64,000 bases of DNA from Stercorarius parasiticus (GCA_013396915.1 VWZL01000808.1:496001-560000); one strand, 5' to 3'; shown: positions 50,901-64,000, counted from the first letter of the stretch. Translations and numbers: made by a program. The notes: generated by a model not told the origin, from the letters alone.

Positions 50901-52298
50901 CGCTCTCCATTGGAGCTGGATGCAGAACAAATGGAAAGGCTTTAAGTAGCACACCCTCAAGGCTAAGAGCTGGAAATACATTTTACAAGAGGAGCAAGCC
51001 AGTTTTTCACCATATTTTTATTCACCCCTGGCTCTCCTTTTCTCCAGGCAGAAAAGGCAGACCCAGTGCATTTCCCTTCAGTCTTCCCCACGACATTATT
51101 AATAATAAAGATGTCTTTTCCACTGGATGGCTTGTACACTATCTGCCACCCTTCTCTTTCCACTACTGCAGCAATTGGCGATTGCATTTCCTTTAGGTGA
51201 AAGCTGTCCTCACAATATCTGCTGTTCCATTACACTAGTAATTGAACAGCAATCTGTCACTCACTCCAAAGGAGACACAAAAAGTGGCAAACAACATGTC
51301 GTGTCATCTTAGGCCAGCAAACGTAAATGATTTTGATCCACATCAAAAGGCAAATGGGAACATCTGTTTCTTTTCCCTGGCATGGCAGTCAGTTGAAAAA
51401 ACAGGAGTTTGAGAATTTCAGTAGCACCTTACAAACACAATAAGCACATCAGACACTGAAATACCTACTTCTGGCCATATATTGCCTTTTCCCTTGCCAA
51501 GCTGACTACTGCCTGATAGGCGCTTGCCCTCTCCGCTTGGCCTTTTTCTTTGGGATCAGCAAGAAAATTCCCTCCCCGCTCCCCCTGTAACGATATATAC
51601 CCTCATTTATATTTGGTAGAAAACAGGCTAAACAGTCATCAATCAGCACACTCAGCAAGCTGGCAGAGCAAGCGGCACTTCTCACTAAACTAGAAAACCG
51701 GATATTTTGCGAGTGCCTGCCCACTTTATGTTAAGGAGAGGTATTTAGCATGCACTGTGATATGCCAGCTGCAGTAGCAGCCCCAAAACGAAGCAGATGA
51801 TACGATAAATAATAAGCTGGCAGTCAGATAGGAGAGGGCTGGGACAAGATCCCTATGAAAGTCCGGAGGACAAACTCTCAGCAGCAGCGTGAAGAGCAGG
51901 TTTTAGTATTCTGCCCATTTTCTTTGCAAGAGCCCGGCCTGGAGGCACACGGCTTTTTACATCTTTCACTGTTCTTGCGACAAACATGGTGAGTCAAAAA
52001 TATTAATAGCCTGCTGGTCTCTTGGCTTTTCCCATTTCGGAGCTGAATAAGCACCAGGTTCGCTCATACACCTACTCCTCTTCAGCAGTACCTTTCTTCA
52101 CAGGCAGTCAGCGATGTACTTAGAGCTGAGGCTAAAGTCAGCGTCTCAAAAACTGGCGCAAGAAAGACATTTTCCAGAAGAATTGCAGATAACGTATTTT
52201 TAGGTAAAGGAAGAAATTCTGCATGTAACCAATGCAAACCAGTCTACTTCTACCTCTCCAACATAGATGCTATTAATAATAAAATTGTTTTCGCTATT

Positions 52299-52368
52299 GA
52301 GAAAGTGTACCGTACTTGTGTCATCCATAGCGTGAGAAAGCGTACCGTACCTATATCATCCACAGTGT
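52299..52368. repeat. Two-copy tandem duplication of 35 bp
   Basis: Seen: copy 1 52299-52333 and copy 2 52334-52368 share gagaaag(t/c)gtaccgtac and tcatccatagcgt / tcatccacagtgt, differing at only a few bases. Each copy contains a gtacggtac minus-strand motif resembling a splice donor. No open exon precedes them. Confidence 0.8.
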
Positions 52369-55300
52369 GTCAGAAGACTAAGGTTCCTTCAATCAACCTC
52401 CTCCTTCCTGGAGTAGAAATAAAAGAGACAGGGGGCCAGCGCCTCAGGCCCACATCTCGTTTGCCACTCTCACGTATCTGTGTACGTACCAGATCACCGA
52501 GCACCGGGTTTGACGCTGTTATATCCCCACATGGCACTTGCCATGCAAGTCTGGGTGCACCCTCTGGGTCTCCAGGTGGCCAGGGACCCTGCGTCTCTGC
52601 CAGGGTCCGGCCTGGGAATCTCTCCCCAGGCTGGGCCACGCTTCTATGACAAATGCAAATGCAAACCAAGACCTAGCAGATAAGGGCTGCCAGTTTTGAA
52701 TTATCTTTTTTACAGCACAAAAATATTGCCACGGTAATCATACTAATGATGCGAAGGTCCTTCTAGGATAACAGGGAAACTAATTAATGAGAAAATTAAA
52801 AATATAGGCCTTGATCTTACAGCTGTTACATTCTGCACACACGAGTAGATATGCTGACTCCAGTGAAACTCCTAATATGCAAGAAGAAAGCATACATATA
52901 TCCATGTATACACTCAAGATGATACAGCCTGCAACCATTTGTAGACTATTCCAGTGGCAAAATGATATCAGACATAAAACAAAAAGCACACACACACAAA
53001 GGCCATTATTGCAGAACTACAAACGCATTAAAATGAATCATTAGGGTGGTGGCCTGGGGTTACTGAACGTTTTCGGTTTGCATTTTAATTTCTTTTAATT
53101 AAATTATGATTTAGGTCAGTTTTAATCACTACTTGTATATAACCCCTTTGGGGTAAATTTTAAGAAGGGTTAGTAAAGAGTTATCTGCAGTAATTGTTTC
53201 ATGGAGTTATGAGACTTCCTCCCTCTGTGCTGCTTCAACCATTTACCTCACTGCAGGGTCAGACCTGAACGCGCTGCTGTCAATGCACCCAGCCCTAGCG
53301 AAGCTGTCAGCGTAATAAATAACAGGTTTTCATTTTCATGCAGCATTTCGTCAAGAATTGTCGAGGAGTGTGGGAAAAGAATGAGAAAACCGTAGCTCAT
53401 GGGGATTATCTCAGAGGTTAAAAATAACACTACTGTATTTTCACCTATTTAACGTCCTGAGAAACAGAGGAGCCCAATCTAAAGCCCACTGAAGTCTCTA
53501 GGCATGTTCCCCTGGCCTCACCCCTCCGCGGGTCACAGGGCAAGTAACTCAGCTTCGTTATACCTTTTCTGGCTAGGGAAGAACCAGGGGACAAAGCGCG
53601 GGCCAACAGCTACAGCATTAAATTAGGTGCTCAGAAGACAGGAGCCCTCAGATTTGTCCCAGCCCAGTTCATACATAACATTGCTGGGAATGTTGTGCTA
53701 GGCTGGGCGTAATTCTTCTGCCTGACATATAGCGGGACTCAGATTTTGTAATATAGGTGCACCTGGCAAGAGGCACCTAAGATTTCATTGCCAAAGATGC
53801 CGATCATCACTATTTCCGACAATCTGCAACTGTGACTGTTCAAAACAAATGAAAGCAGACATCTCCTGGAAGCTTGAGCTCTCCAGCATAACCAGAATAC
53901 GGACATCACAGCCTAGACATCATGCGCAGCCCACACAGAGGACAAAGATAGAATTGGCATTTTGATGCCAAAAATACACACACTCTGTTGCACAAGTATT
54001 ATCACAATTATCATCGTATATAAAAGTGGACAGAAATGGCTCATGTGAGTCGATGCATGTGGAAGAGCAAGCCGAGGCAGAGCTCAGAGCAGGACGGAGA
54101 AGCCCTGACTTCGAGCCTTACAGGCAGTCCTACCTAAGAGAGAGAATAAAAGGGACCCCCTATGTGAAGCTGTACAATACAATCACTATGTTACTATGTC
54201 AACTTACTATTTGTTCATACTTTCCCGGTGTGCCTAAGAGACTAGGTAACTGCGCATCGTTAAGGACTGCGGCACAGCTTCTTTTCCAAGCCACAGTCAA
54301 AATACACCATGAGACCTATTCCAATTTTTTTGCATACAGGCCCCAAAATGACGTGGTGTGGCAAAGTAACAAAGTGAAGAAATGGACAAGAAGCCACACA
54401 GCAGATCACGCTTGTTAAAAACAGCATTAAAAGTGAACAAAAACATGCACTATTTTGCATCAATATTTCAGAATTAAGGGACTAGCCCTGTCTTCTGCAC
54501 CAGACCTGAACGATCACGATGGTTTACTGTTACTCACGTCACGGTTAGAAATGAGAAATGAATTCCTTGACAGATGAGTCCCCTGCAGGTATGCTGGTTT
54601 GTCACTGTGTATAGCTCTCCTCTGACAACGCTGCATTAGTCACTTTAGTAACTTGGTATTTGCACCTTAGCTCATCTCAGGAGAAAGAAAATCTACTCTG
54701 AAACATCTAGTGTGAAAACAGGAATTGCAACTGTTTGCCTGGTTTGGTTTACGCACACGTACGTTGGGCTGCTAAAGGAAACCCAAACGGGTAAGTGGTG
54801 AAAGCAACAGGATTGCACGTCACCTGCGGAGGCCAAAATGAGCTGCGTTTTCAAAGTTGTCTTGTGTGGCTGCTGCACGGCAATTTAATGAAATACTAGA
54901 AGCCACTTCAGCAATGAAAAGAATCTTCTAAGAAAGGTTTGCTCGGAGAGCAAATACAAATAAAAATACAGATAACCTTCTGGTTTTCCCCTGGCTAAGT
55001 GAAAAGTGATCACCCGATATTCTGAGAGCCATAATCAGTCAAGACACATGGTGGACTTCAAAAGAGAAATGAAAGAAGCAACTATCAACCAAAGTGGATA
55101 GAGGTTAATAGCATCACTTTAAATATAACCGATCTGCATTAAAGGTGAAACATATTACAGACGTGTTTGATACACACGCTTCCCAGGGAATTTCTTCTGT
55201 AGTACTTTATCTTAATTTAAAATTTTATTTAAGGATTTGGTTTGGTGGCAAAAAGAATACAGTAACTTCTAAGCTATCTTAATAAGAAGTAGCACTTTTA

Positions 55301-56559
55301 AGGCTGAATAAGAAAGTGTGTGGTTTTGAAGTATAATTATGTGTCTAGATGTTCTTTTCTAGTAGATTATGAGTGGAGCAGAAATTCATTGAAGAATATT
55401 ACTGCCCTGTGGGATGCAAAGAAGAAATGTAGCTACAATTTCTCAAATTATAAAAAAAAGTGCTTGCTATAAACCAAAGAACGTTTTAAAAATGATGAGA
55501 AGTCAAATCTAGTTAATATTAATCTAGAGAGATTAACACAATCTCTTAAAGAGAGAGACAATCAGGTCTGCATAGTATTAGAAGGCCCTTAGAAAGACGC
55601 TTTGAACATCCCTGCATAACGGTAAGACGGTGACACACAGCTGCTGCGGTACGCACCCCCCGGACCCAGGGCGGCGTAAGCCCACCTCGGAGCAAAGCAG
55701 CGAAGCCAAGCACTGTTGACTTTTGTGGGTGCGTGCGCTATATCCCTCTCTACCAAGCTACGGAGTGAGTGGCAAAGCTGCAAAAATAGTGATCTATAAA
55801 GGAGAACCAGGCAGGGGAAGCCTTACATCAATCTCACAATTGAAGGGCTAAGCCGTAAACTGAGTTTTATTTTCTAGTCTCGAGACTACGTACTTTTTGT
55901 CATTGGACAAAAACCTTTTGGGAGAAGGGACGAGGGGCCAGGGTGTCTCCCTCTTGGTGAGCATCCTACCTAATCACCATGATCTGCTGCACCAATGCAT
56001 TGTTGAGTAAGATGTGACTCCATTTCGCCTCATTTCTGCCATGTACTCCAGTCACTAGACTGACATCTCTCATGGACAGAGCGTCCGCTGACTGAGGCAG
56101 GAGCCTGCTGGTGAGCCTCAGACTCCTGACACTGCCAAGCAATGTTTCAGACATTCGATGTTGGCCTTGAAAGCCAAGGGGTCAACAGTGTGATGACCTC
56201 ATCAGGCAAAGGAACCAACTCTACCAACTCTCTTAAAGGTGATTTGTGTTCATTTTGACCTTCCTGACTTGCCTTATCCATCAAACCGTTCTGCTTCCCA
56301 CCAAGTGAATAGAAAGCAGACAAAGTTCATTCCGGACGAGCAGTTCCAACAGACCAGCTCCTTGCACATACGCTGAGCCTCAGCCAAGGTGATCGCGTGA
56401 GACCAACAACCTATCAGTCTATCAGGAAGAATCTAGTCATTCGTCTGGGGAGATGCTTATGAGAAAAGCTGGAGCAAGACAACTTGCAGAGCTCCAGTTC
56501 TGTCTTCACATCCCTTGAGGAAGGAGGGCAAGGAGGATCCTGACCTCAGGAGGCACAGG

Positions 56560-56720
56560 AGCAGCTTTTGCTGCACGGATTGATTATCTTTCTCCTGGAG
56601 GAGGGGAAAGATCAGGCATTCGTGCTGCTGTTATTAGACGTATTAGTTGCCTTTGATACAATATTGATCACCTGCAGACCATGGTGGGAATGGAGCAGCT
56701 CTTGGGCAGGCTCCGTTTTC
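56560..56720 (+). mobile_element. Ancient LINE reverse-transcriptase fragment (L2/CR1 clade type)
   Basis: Seen: translation FVLLLLDVLVAFDTI at about 56619-56663, matching the LLDxxxAFDT(I/V)DH motif around the catalytic aspartate of non-LTR reverse transcriptases. An inserted base after the codon for threonine shifts the frame before the DH pair, so it is inactive. Clade assignment is inference; similarity outside the motif is not evident by eye. Confidence 0.5.
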
Positions 56721-59700
56721 TACCTCGCTGAGAAATCCCATAAAGAAGAAAAGGGCAAGCAGTTTTGCTTCTCCCAGTATCAAGAGAATCTATTGCATAC
56801 ACCTCACCGTTCAGCACATATAGGAGGAACAATTGGGGAGGTAGCTAAGAGAAATACGCAACATCTTAAATTTTTGCTTTGTTTGACTTTTGTAAAAATT
56901 GTTTGCTTTCCCTTGGTGACCATCAGGAGGATGAGAACAGGTGACCTGTGGCATCTGTGCTAACTCGTGGCTGCTATGCTGTGACAAGTACTGCCATTTT
57001 GGCTACGGAATTACCTCAGGATTGTGTTAGGAAGCTACTGAAGTAAGACGTGCTAAGTTTTGTTTAGTGCCGAACATATTTTTCTCACCTGAGACTTTAC
57101 AATCACTCAATCACTGAATGCACCTGACCGAGGGGAAAGGCAAAATTATCACTGGCTGATTTTACTCTCCCAGGACCAAGGAAAGGGGTGGGGGGAGTGC
57201 AGAAAATTACACTGCATGTTTGCACATGTCAAACCTGAAATAGTGCAGGGAACCTGGGAGTAAAGAATGTTTCTCCATGTATCCAGTCTATCCATTTCCC
57301 CAGACAAGAACCTGCGCTACAATGAAAAACTACTAAATACAACCATTGACAGGAGAATCTGCTACGCAGTTCACACTTGCCTTTCTCTATCAATGGTCTG
57401 AAGACAGAGAACAATATATCTAATAGCATAATAACAGATGCCATTAATACTGGAGAGGTTCGGTATAAAATTGCTTTCATTAGCATGTCAAGTGTTTATT
57501 TTAGCTTACTGCAAAACAAGCTCCTTACATACAGCCACTTATTCGACTTTCCTTGATTGCAGAGAGGGTAATAATGAAGGAGCCTACTTTCCCTCATCTT
57601 CTGTGGAGGTTCTTACATGCACGGAAAAGATATTGCTCCATTACCTCTAGCCAATGAACCAGCTTGGCGTGCGGGAGAAAAATATTACAGCAGAAATATT
57701 ACCCAGCTCAGTGGAATAGTTTTTACAGACTGCCACAAGGGCATGCATGAGGCTGTTAAAACAGCAAGTTAACTGTACTCCCACCTTCAGCCTAAAAGGC
57801 CACTGACAACTAAGCAGAGGAAAAAACTCCTGGTTCTTCCTGTGCCTCGGTGTATATTTGTTAAATATTTTATATCTGGCCACGTTACCAAGGGGAAAAT
57901 AGTGTTTTATGTTAAATAGAAGCATCTTTGGACTTGCTTCTATCACTAAAAGCTATGGGCTGTTTTTTTGTTTTGTTTGCTGGTTTTTTGTGTTTTCTTT
58001 GGGGATTTTTGTTTGTGTGCTTTTTTTTAAACTCGGGATACCTGAAGCATGTGAACTCTCCCAAAGTTAAAACATGCTGAACACAAAGCACTTCAGTTTT
58101 ACCATGAGGAAAATTCAACAAAGTTGACCTCAGGCAGAGTTTGGCTTTATTGTGTTTTATTTGAGACTGTTCATATGCATTAGCTACTCAGAATTTTTTT
58201 AAAAAGAAAGAAAAAAAAAAAAAAGAAAAAGGCATTTTTTTGGAAGTGAAGACAAACTCCTACCTAAATAAAATTACTCAGACATATAGTTCTGGTTCGT
58301 GTCACGTATTCACAGCTTTCATAATCTTCAAGACTCCCCATTAAAAGTTCTTTTAATTAGTCAAAACCAACAGCTAATAATTAGAACAGCAGAAACTAAA
58401 TCCTGTTCTCAGACAAATGCGTGCAAATCCCATTTACGTAAATGGAAATGGCTCACAGGTGTGTTACATTAGACTCTAGCCACTCAGCAACTTTATAGGA
58501 ATTCAGTGTCTGGAGCCTAACTGCTTGACTCCTCTTCAGAACAGAGGCGCAGGTAACGCCACAGAAATCGGATCCAGGTTTCTTCCCCGGCCCCCCTCAG
58601 CAAACTCTTTAATTACCTTCCCCCCTCCACCATCACAACCACCCTCAAGTCTAAATTTAGACTTCCAATGATAAACATTACAGGCCTGATTTCTGCCTGA
58701 GGAGAGGAGGACTCCCTCACCAGCTAGATTAAACTCTGCAGCAGTGATTATGTGTTACAGCATCGGCAAAATCTACTGTATGGCATCAAATTCAAGGAGT
58801 TCAGGCGTTTTAACAGCTCGAGTGTAATGCAATCGTTCTATTGCCATGCTATTTACTTCACCCTTCCAATGCATTTGTTTGTGTTTCACAAAGTGAGCTG
58901 CAGGTCACCAGGAAACATGGACACGTATAGTAAACTAGGAAACCATACCTAGTAAGCCACAGAAACGGTGGAACATCATCAGTTATTTTTCCAATGGAAC
59001 GAAAACCTTACAGTTTTGCAACTCTTCTTTTTTTTTTTTGACACTGAGACAATGAAAGCTTTTAGCCACACTCCAAATAAAAATATATAATAAAAACTAT
59101 TATTGTTTCGCCTATTTAGGAATATGGGAAATGACACCACGATCCCACACACCGTTTAGCCTGCGTACAAAACGATATGTGGTTTGTCATCACTGAACTC
59201 TCTAATCCAAACATAAAATTGGTATTTTAATGTCAGCTGGGTTTAGTGCAGCATGAAAGGAAAGACGGCTAGTCAGGATGAGATTTCTTGGGTCCCCCTC
59301 ACACCTTCCAGGTGATGACAGCTATTGCTTTAAGTACTTGCCATTAACAAGCAGTCACAATGTTAGTGACAGGATGTTACTAGCAGTTACTTAAAGTGAT
59401 AGATGTTAACATTTTTCTGCTCTTTATGACTCACGCTATACCCCAGTCAGAATATTTCAGGAGCTGAATGCACAGCGCTGGGTCAAAACGATGAAGAGCG
59501 TGGAGCCACTGGTTGAGGTGCAGAACGAGACATGTCATTTGAGGAACATTAGGTCAAAGAGAATCCATGATAAGGAACTGTCACAGTTTAAAGATTAAGG
59601 TTCATCCTTTTAACTATTTAACGTAAGGGGAATTCTCCAACATTGGGGCATTTTGCTCTTTCACATGTATGCGAAACCCTGCACTCTAAAAATAGTCTTT

Positions 59701-59789
59701 GATGTTAACATCTTTTAACAACTCTCTCAATGAGACACACATTAAGAAAAGAGACTTTGACCCAATTTCAGAACGCAGACTGCATTCAC

Positions 59790-59813
59790 CTCCGTACACA
59801 CGGCCAAGCTGCC
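59790..59813 (-). CDS. Possible 24-nt microexon
   Basis: Seen: a strong acceptor (gagtcttcacag) and a good donor (TACGGAG followed by gtgaat) flank 24 nt that are open in phase 1 (QLGRVYG between split codons). Length is divisible by three, so inclusion would keep frame. All three frames are open, so the coding signal is weak; only the splice sites support it. Confidence 0.25.
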
Positions 59814-60216
59814 CTGTGAAGACTCGAGTGCAGGAAAGCACTCTTACAGGAACAAAACTATACGCATAATGTTAAGCACCTGTGACTTCTGACCATGGTT
59901 AGATGTAATACACTGCATAAGGTTTAGAGCCATAAACACTGTAACTGGAGTGGAAAAGGATACAGCAAAAATTTCTTGTAGAAAATGAGGGTGAGAATGT
60001 TATTGCTCCATGTTTTGCAGCAGGTAGCCCATTTACCTGACCAACTTAACCAACCAGACTACGACCCAAGGCCTGCGCAACACGCATTACATTTTGTGGT
60101 GTTAATTATATAAAGTCAGAACAGGCTAGAGACAAAACAGCAACAATTTCTCATTATATATCAGCAATAATCAGCAGCCCATCACATAAAACCGGCATTT
60201 GTAATTCTGAACCTAC

Positions 60217-60258
60217 CTTGAGATGAAATACACTTCAGAAGAACTACAATCTCATGAT
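60217..60258 (-). CDS. Possible 42-nt phase 1-1 exon just downstream of exon A
   Basis: Seen: pyrimidine-rich acceptor ending ggcctag, donor CATCTCAAG followed by gtaggt, and an open phase 1 frame (HEIVVLLKCISSQ). It would leave an intron of only 145 nt from exon A. Against it: the peptide is hydrophobic, unlike the acidic neighbours, and an open 42-nt stretch is easily met by chance. Could be a decoy exon. Confidence 0.28.
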
Positions 60259-60403
60259 CTAGGCCAGAAGGAACTTCCCAAGTGTTCGCAAACAATATTC
60301 TTCAGTGAAAGTTTTCCAGTCCTTTCCCAAGAATTCAGGGTAAAGCTTTCCCCCCAAAATACAAAACTGATTAATAGCTCTGAAAAGCTGTCAGACCACC
60401 CAC

Positions 60404-60487
60404 CTTCAGCATCATCTTTCAGGTCCTCAGGCTGCTCTGCTTTGCTCTTTGTGGGAGATGGAGGCTGGCCCTTTTGTTCCAATCCTC
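60404..60487 (-). CDS. Internal exon A (84 nt, phase 1-1) of an unrecognised acidic-repeat-like gene
   Basis: Seen: on the minus strand a T-rich tract ending in tttaaag precedes the exon, and it ends GCTGAAG followed by gtgggt. In phase 1 it is open across 27 full codons plus a split glycine-type codon at each edge. The peptide is hydrophilic, carrying SPTKSK (a proline-directed serine next to lysines) and then an acidic tail EDLKDDAE. Length is divisible by three and both boundaries split a codon after its first base, as in the seven other exons below. It is the most 5' exon supported here; the upstream exon lies beyond 64000. No domain is visible and the family is not recognised. Inference: part of a disordered spacer that can be skipped in splicing. 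Confidence 0.8.
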
Positions 60488-63400
60488 CTTTAAACATAAA
60501 AAAAAATAATTACCTATATTATTTTGAAATTGCTTTGTTGTATCAAATATTACTAAGCATGATACCACAACTGTGAGTGCATTTTATCTCAGCACTCCAT
60601 TCAGTACCCGATACCTATCTTTCTGTTGTTAAAATTAATTACTGTGTCATCTGTTACAAAAGTCATAACAGGCATCTTCCAGCTTAGACTGGACTTTCCC
60701 TAACTTTCACACGACAGCAGTGAAGAAAGCTCATACTAAAATTATGTACTTCTTCACAAGCTCTTAATCTCCTCAGAAACAGAAAATTTAATAATGCTTT
60801 AATTTGCAGTTTTAAACCTAATATATATTATACTGCATTATGGAACTGTAGAGAAATAATCTGAACAAAATGATTTTTCCCTCTCAGCTCAATTCTCCAT
60901 TCAACGTTATAACACAGTAACAAATGAATATTGACTGAAATTAGTAATGAAATGAAAGGTAGGGGAGCAAGTTTGATAGTGAAGCAAAGTTAAGGAAATG
61001 AAAGCTTTACGAGATAGAAATGTTCCGCTTAAAAAAAATAAATCCGTTCCAACCTTTTAGCCAGAATGCAACAGGAAGATGGAGGAAAAAGAAAACCTTC
61101 TAAGTGACTGAGGCCAGTGAAGTTTAAGATCACCTCTCTTTGTAGGGACTGAAGTTCACAGCGTTTAATACCAGCTGGTTAAACCTTAAAAATCATGATC
61201 TTTTTCCACAACATTTTCAAAATACCCTGTCTTCTTAACTTAAAGGATGTTTCTTCGCTACGATAGATCTCAAGGCACAAACTGGTAGTACAGAAAGCCT
61301 CTTAGTACAAAAGGGAGGCCAAGCTGGAAAGTAATCATAAGAAGTATTTGTGAATTAAGATATTTAATGAAGGCAGGTTCGCCAATTAAAACATTCTTCA
61401 AACATTGTTGCTTAATCACGGAAGCAGAGAATGGCAGACAACCAAAACTCAATTCATTCACCTGTTTAATCTATTCAACCATGACAGGAAAATGACTTTC
61501 CACCAAACCTCCCCGTTCCCTGTGGCCAACTGAGGGCTTGGGTGGAGGAGAAGCCTAAAGAAAACATACTTCTGTGCACGCTGGAAAGAAAGCTTGACCA
61601 CTTGTAATCAGGAAATTGAGGAAGATAGAAGACCTTGCCCAATTTACCCCTATTAAGTGAGGATGTGGAAAGGGAACTTGCGTGGTCAAGGGGAATGTTT
61701 TGTTCATTCAACAGTGAAAAAGGGATTGACTTGTTGGCTTTGCACGGAGCCCAGGAAACTCAGAAACGTTCTCTGCCTGCCCGCCTGGGAAACTGGTTAT
61801 TCTACTGCACTAACGTCCAAAACTAAAGAAGAGCCACGGATTGGGAAGCCGGCAGGAATTTACATCAAGCAATATCTCAAAATGGCAACAAAAATTGCAA
61901 AATGGAGATCTGTATTTGAGTAATTGAATTCCATCTCACTTGCGCAATTTTAAGAAATGAGCATTACCCCCAAAAAAGCCAAACGGAATATTGTTCTTAA
62001 AAATTTCTTCTAGAATGGAATTTCTGTTCCATTATAGAACTCCATATAGTTCAGAGCACGAAGGGCCCTTAGCGATCAGTAAATACAGCGCGTTACTGCA
62101 AAGCAGAACACGCTTTGAGGTTTGGCTTAGTATCAGGAGGTGGAACTTCCCTGACAGCCCTTAACAGAGGACATGTCATGTGTCATGCCATCCCATTTGC
62201 TCATCTGAATTTGAAATTCAAATATAATATCTTGAGGAAAACAAGAGTTTTCAAGTGCTAAGATGAATTTATTTCGGGAGTGGTGAGAACGTAGGAGTAA
62301 CCACAAGAAATACTGTGGGGAAAAGTAAGGACAAAACCCACCAAATAAAGACATGCTTTTTCAACCCTTTGAAGGGGTTACTCAGGAGCAATGGTGACAG
62401 AGTTCAACAAGAACTTCAATACAAAAAAGAGAGCCTGAAAATAACCAGGCTTTTAAAGATTGATTCCTGCCAACACTCTTCCATTCTTTTAAAAAATAAC
62501 TTGAATATTTATAGTGGACCCTAGTGATGTATGGCTTCTTTGGTTCTAATGCCACTCTGAACTACCTGCTATGTTTCCTTTTTTGGTTGACAACGATTCA
62601 CATCAGGGAACCGAATCAATAGGAGTGTTTCAATCAACACTCACCCCTCTAGTGATGAATTTTATCATCTAACCAATCTGTGAGGCTTCCTCCAGTCTCA
62701 CAAGTCAAACGTCAATCAAGTTTAAGTGCAAATGTCCAGCCAGGTCTTTCAGGAGTATCTGAATACGTTAGATAATATAACCAACATCTTAATTGACAGC
62801 ACAAAGACAGAGCAGGGGGAGGCTTACATTCAGAGAAGTCACAACTGTTACTATCTCAAAAGAAATGATCTTTTTGCACTCTATGAAGAACCTTAAAATG
62901 CTCACAAAAGGATGTAGAGGCACTGCCCCAGGAGAACAAGATTTCAATCACAATTTCACTGCTTTTTAGCAGATTTCCCTCATTCCAGAGGCAGAAAAGA
63001 ATTTGTGCAGGCTTCAAAATGATGTCTTTTTATTATGGTCAAAATACAACTCTTGACCCTTTCTGCTCTCCAATAGTGTGTACGTCTTTCGGAACAGTTA
63101 GCCAAATACTACAGAAATGTTGCCTGCAAACTGCTGTTTAAAAACAGCACACCTAGACAGGTGTTTGAATTGATTGTATTAAAAGCTTTTCTAATCGTGA
63201 TCATCTGTGCAAAAAGGTTTCTGAGCCCTAACACTGGGAGAAATGATTCTGCTTTATAGGCTAATTCAGAGGGTCAACAAGCCACTTAAATCTCACAGCG
63301 TGTCTCCAAGTAAGCTATTCCGCAAATCCCTCAACACTTCCAAATCTCCCTGGTTACAAGTGATTGCTATTTTCATCTCAGGAAAAAAAAGGGAACGTCT

Positions 63401-64000
63401 CCCCCTGCCAAAAAAGTGGCCAAGTATAAGACTGTTCACTCAGTGGAACATACAAAGAAATCCTGTATTCATACAGCATTGTTTATAATAGGGCTTTCTT
63501 GTTAGCATGAACGAGATCCTTCGTCCTGCCATCCTAGCCGACTGTGGCTTCTGAAGCAATGAATAGGTGGTTAATTAGGACACCCAGGATAGAAAAGGGA
63601 TAACCAGCAGGGCATTTATTATGAACAACTAATAGATGAGAAATGAGAAACAGTAGTGTGGCAACATTCATAGAGGTGAGGTCAAAAGGTCTTGGTACCA
63701 GGTGGAGAGTGAAGCTGAACAGGTTGAGGGATAATACAGATTCAGAACTGAAACTCTTTTTCTGTGTGTTTCTGGGTTTTTTTTATTATTTTTGAATGGT
63801 AAGAGAACTAACTTATGTCAGTGCGTAATAATGCAATACTATTGTGTAGGAATCTGGTCCATGCTTCTCATAATAGCACATGCTTCTATAATTTCTACGT
63901 GCAATCACTGCAGTTGCGCACACAATTACGGCAGTATTAGGGCTTATTTTGCACGCTTCTGTGCGTGGATATGTGAATCTGTGGGTATAAAAGTGAAGTC
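60488..64000 (-). other. Intron upstream of exon A
   Basis: No exon with matching phase and splice sites, repeat family or RNA gene was found in this 3.5 kb. Only AT-rich unique sequence is seen. Confidence 0.6.

Larger units (their letters stand above)
47921..60403 (-). other. 12.5 kb intron between exons A and B
   Basis: Holds the two weak exon candidates at 60.2 and 59.8 kb, the LINE scrap at 56.6 kb, the 35-bp duplication at 52.3 kb and old repeat-like sequence at 53.4-53.8 kb. A short CpG-rich patch is at 55.64-55.74 kb without a promoter-like pattern. Otherwise nothing nameable. Confidence 0.6.

Noticed and set aside
53248..53295. Minus-strand donor-like GTGAG then gtaaat
   Set aside because: Phase 1 frame contains TGA directly before the donor.

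Overview
The window looks like non-coding-rich nuclear DNA from an amniote, most probably a bird. The evidence is a degraded CR1 LINE 3' end (about 1262-2045), a Deu-domain SINE of AmnSINE1 type (about 22598-22858), very few other interspersed repeats, stop-rich six-frame translation and two N-filled assembly gaps behind poly-T runs. A crocodilian or turtle cannot be excluded. No bacterial, phage or organellar gene structure, rRNA, tRNA or CRISPR array was found.

Almost the whole window appears to lie inside one long gene on the minus strand, read from high to low coordinates. I found eight well-supported internal exons, in transcript order 60404-60487, 47858-47920, 44863-44931, 35565-35642, 34868-34942, 34148-34237, 19486-19548 and 4727-4801. 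All have consensus splice sites. Each is a multiple of 3 nt (63-90 nt) and each fits phase 1 at both ends, so any subset can be skipped without a frameshift. Together they encode 199 residues of acidic, low-complexity sequence rich in E, D, K, Q, S and P, with no globular domain, signal peptide or membrane segment visible. First exon, start codon and the end of the full-length form are outside the window. I do not recognise the protein family and give no gene symbol.

Between 47858 and 44931 lies a likely alternative last exon (coding part 46939-46994, poly-A signal at 46614-46619). It continues the same phase and ends in a stop, so a short carboxy-terminal isoform is possible. Several weaker phase-compatible small exons (60217-60258, 59790-59813, 43164-43181, 23281-23316, 13420-13461) are listed at low confidence.

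The rest is intron: 0.6 kb introns around 34-35 kb and 2.9-14.7 kb introns elsewhere. These hold the CR1 piece, the Deu-SINE, an ancient LINE reverse-transcriptase scrap near 56.6 kb, two palindromic repeat-derived elements (15.6-15.8 kb and 40.7-40.9 kb), a few microsatellites, a diverged repeat cluster at 33.06-33.43 kb, and otherwise no structure I can name.
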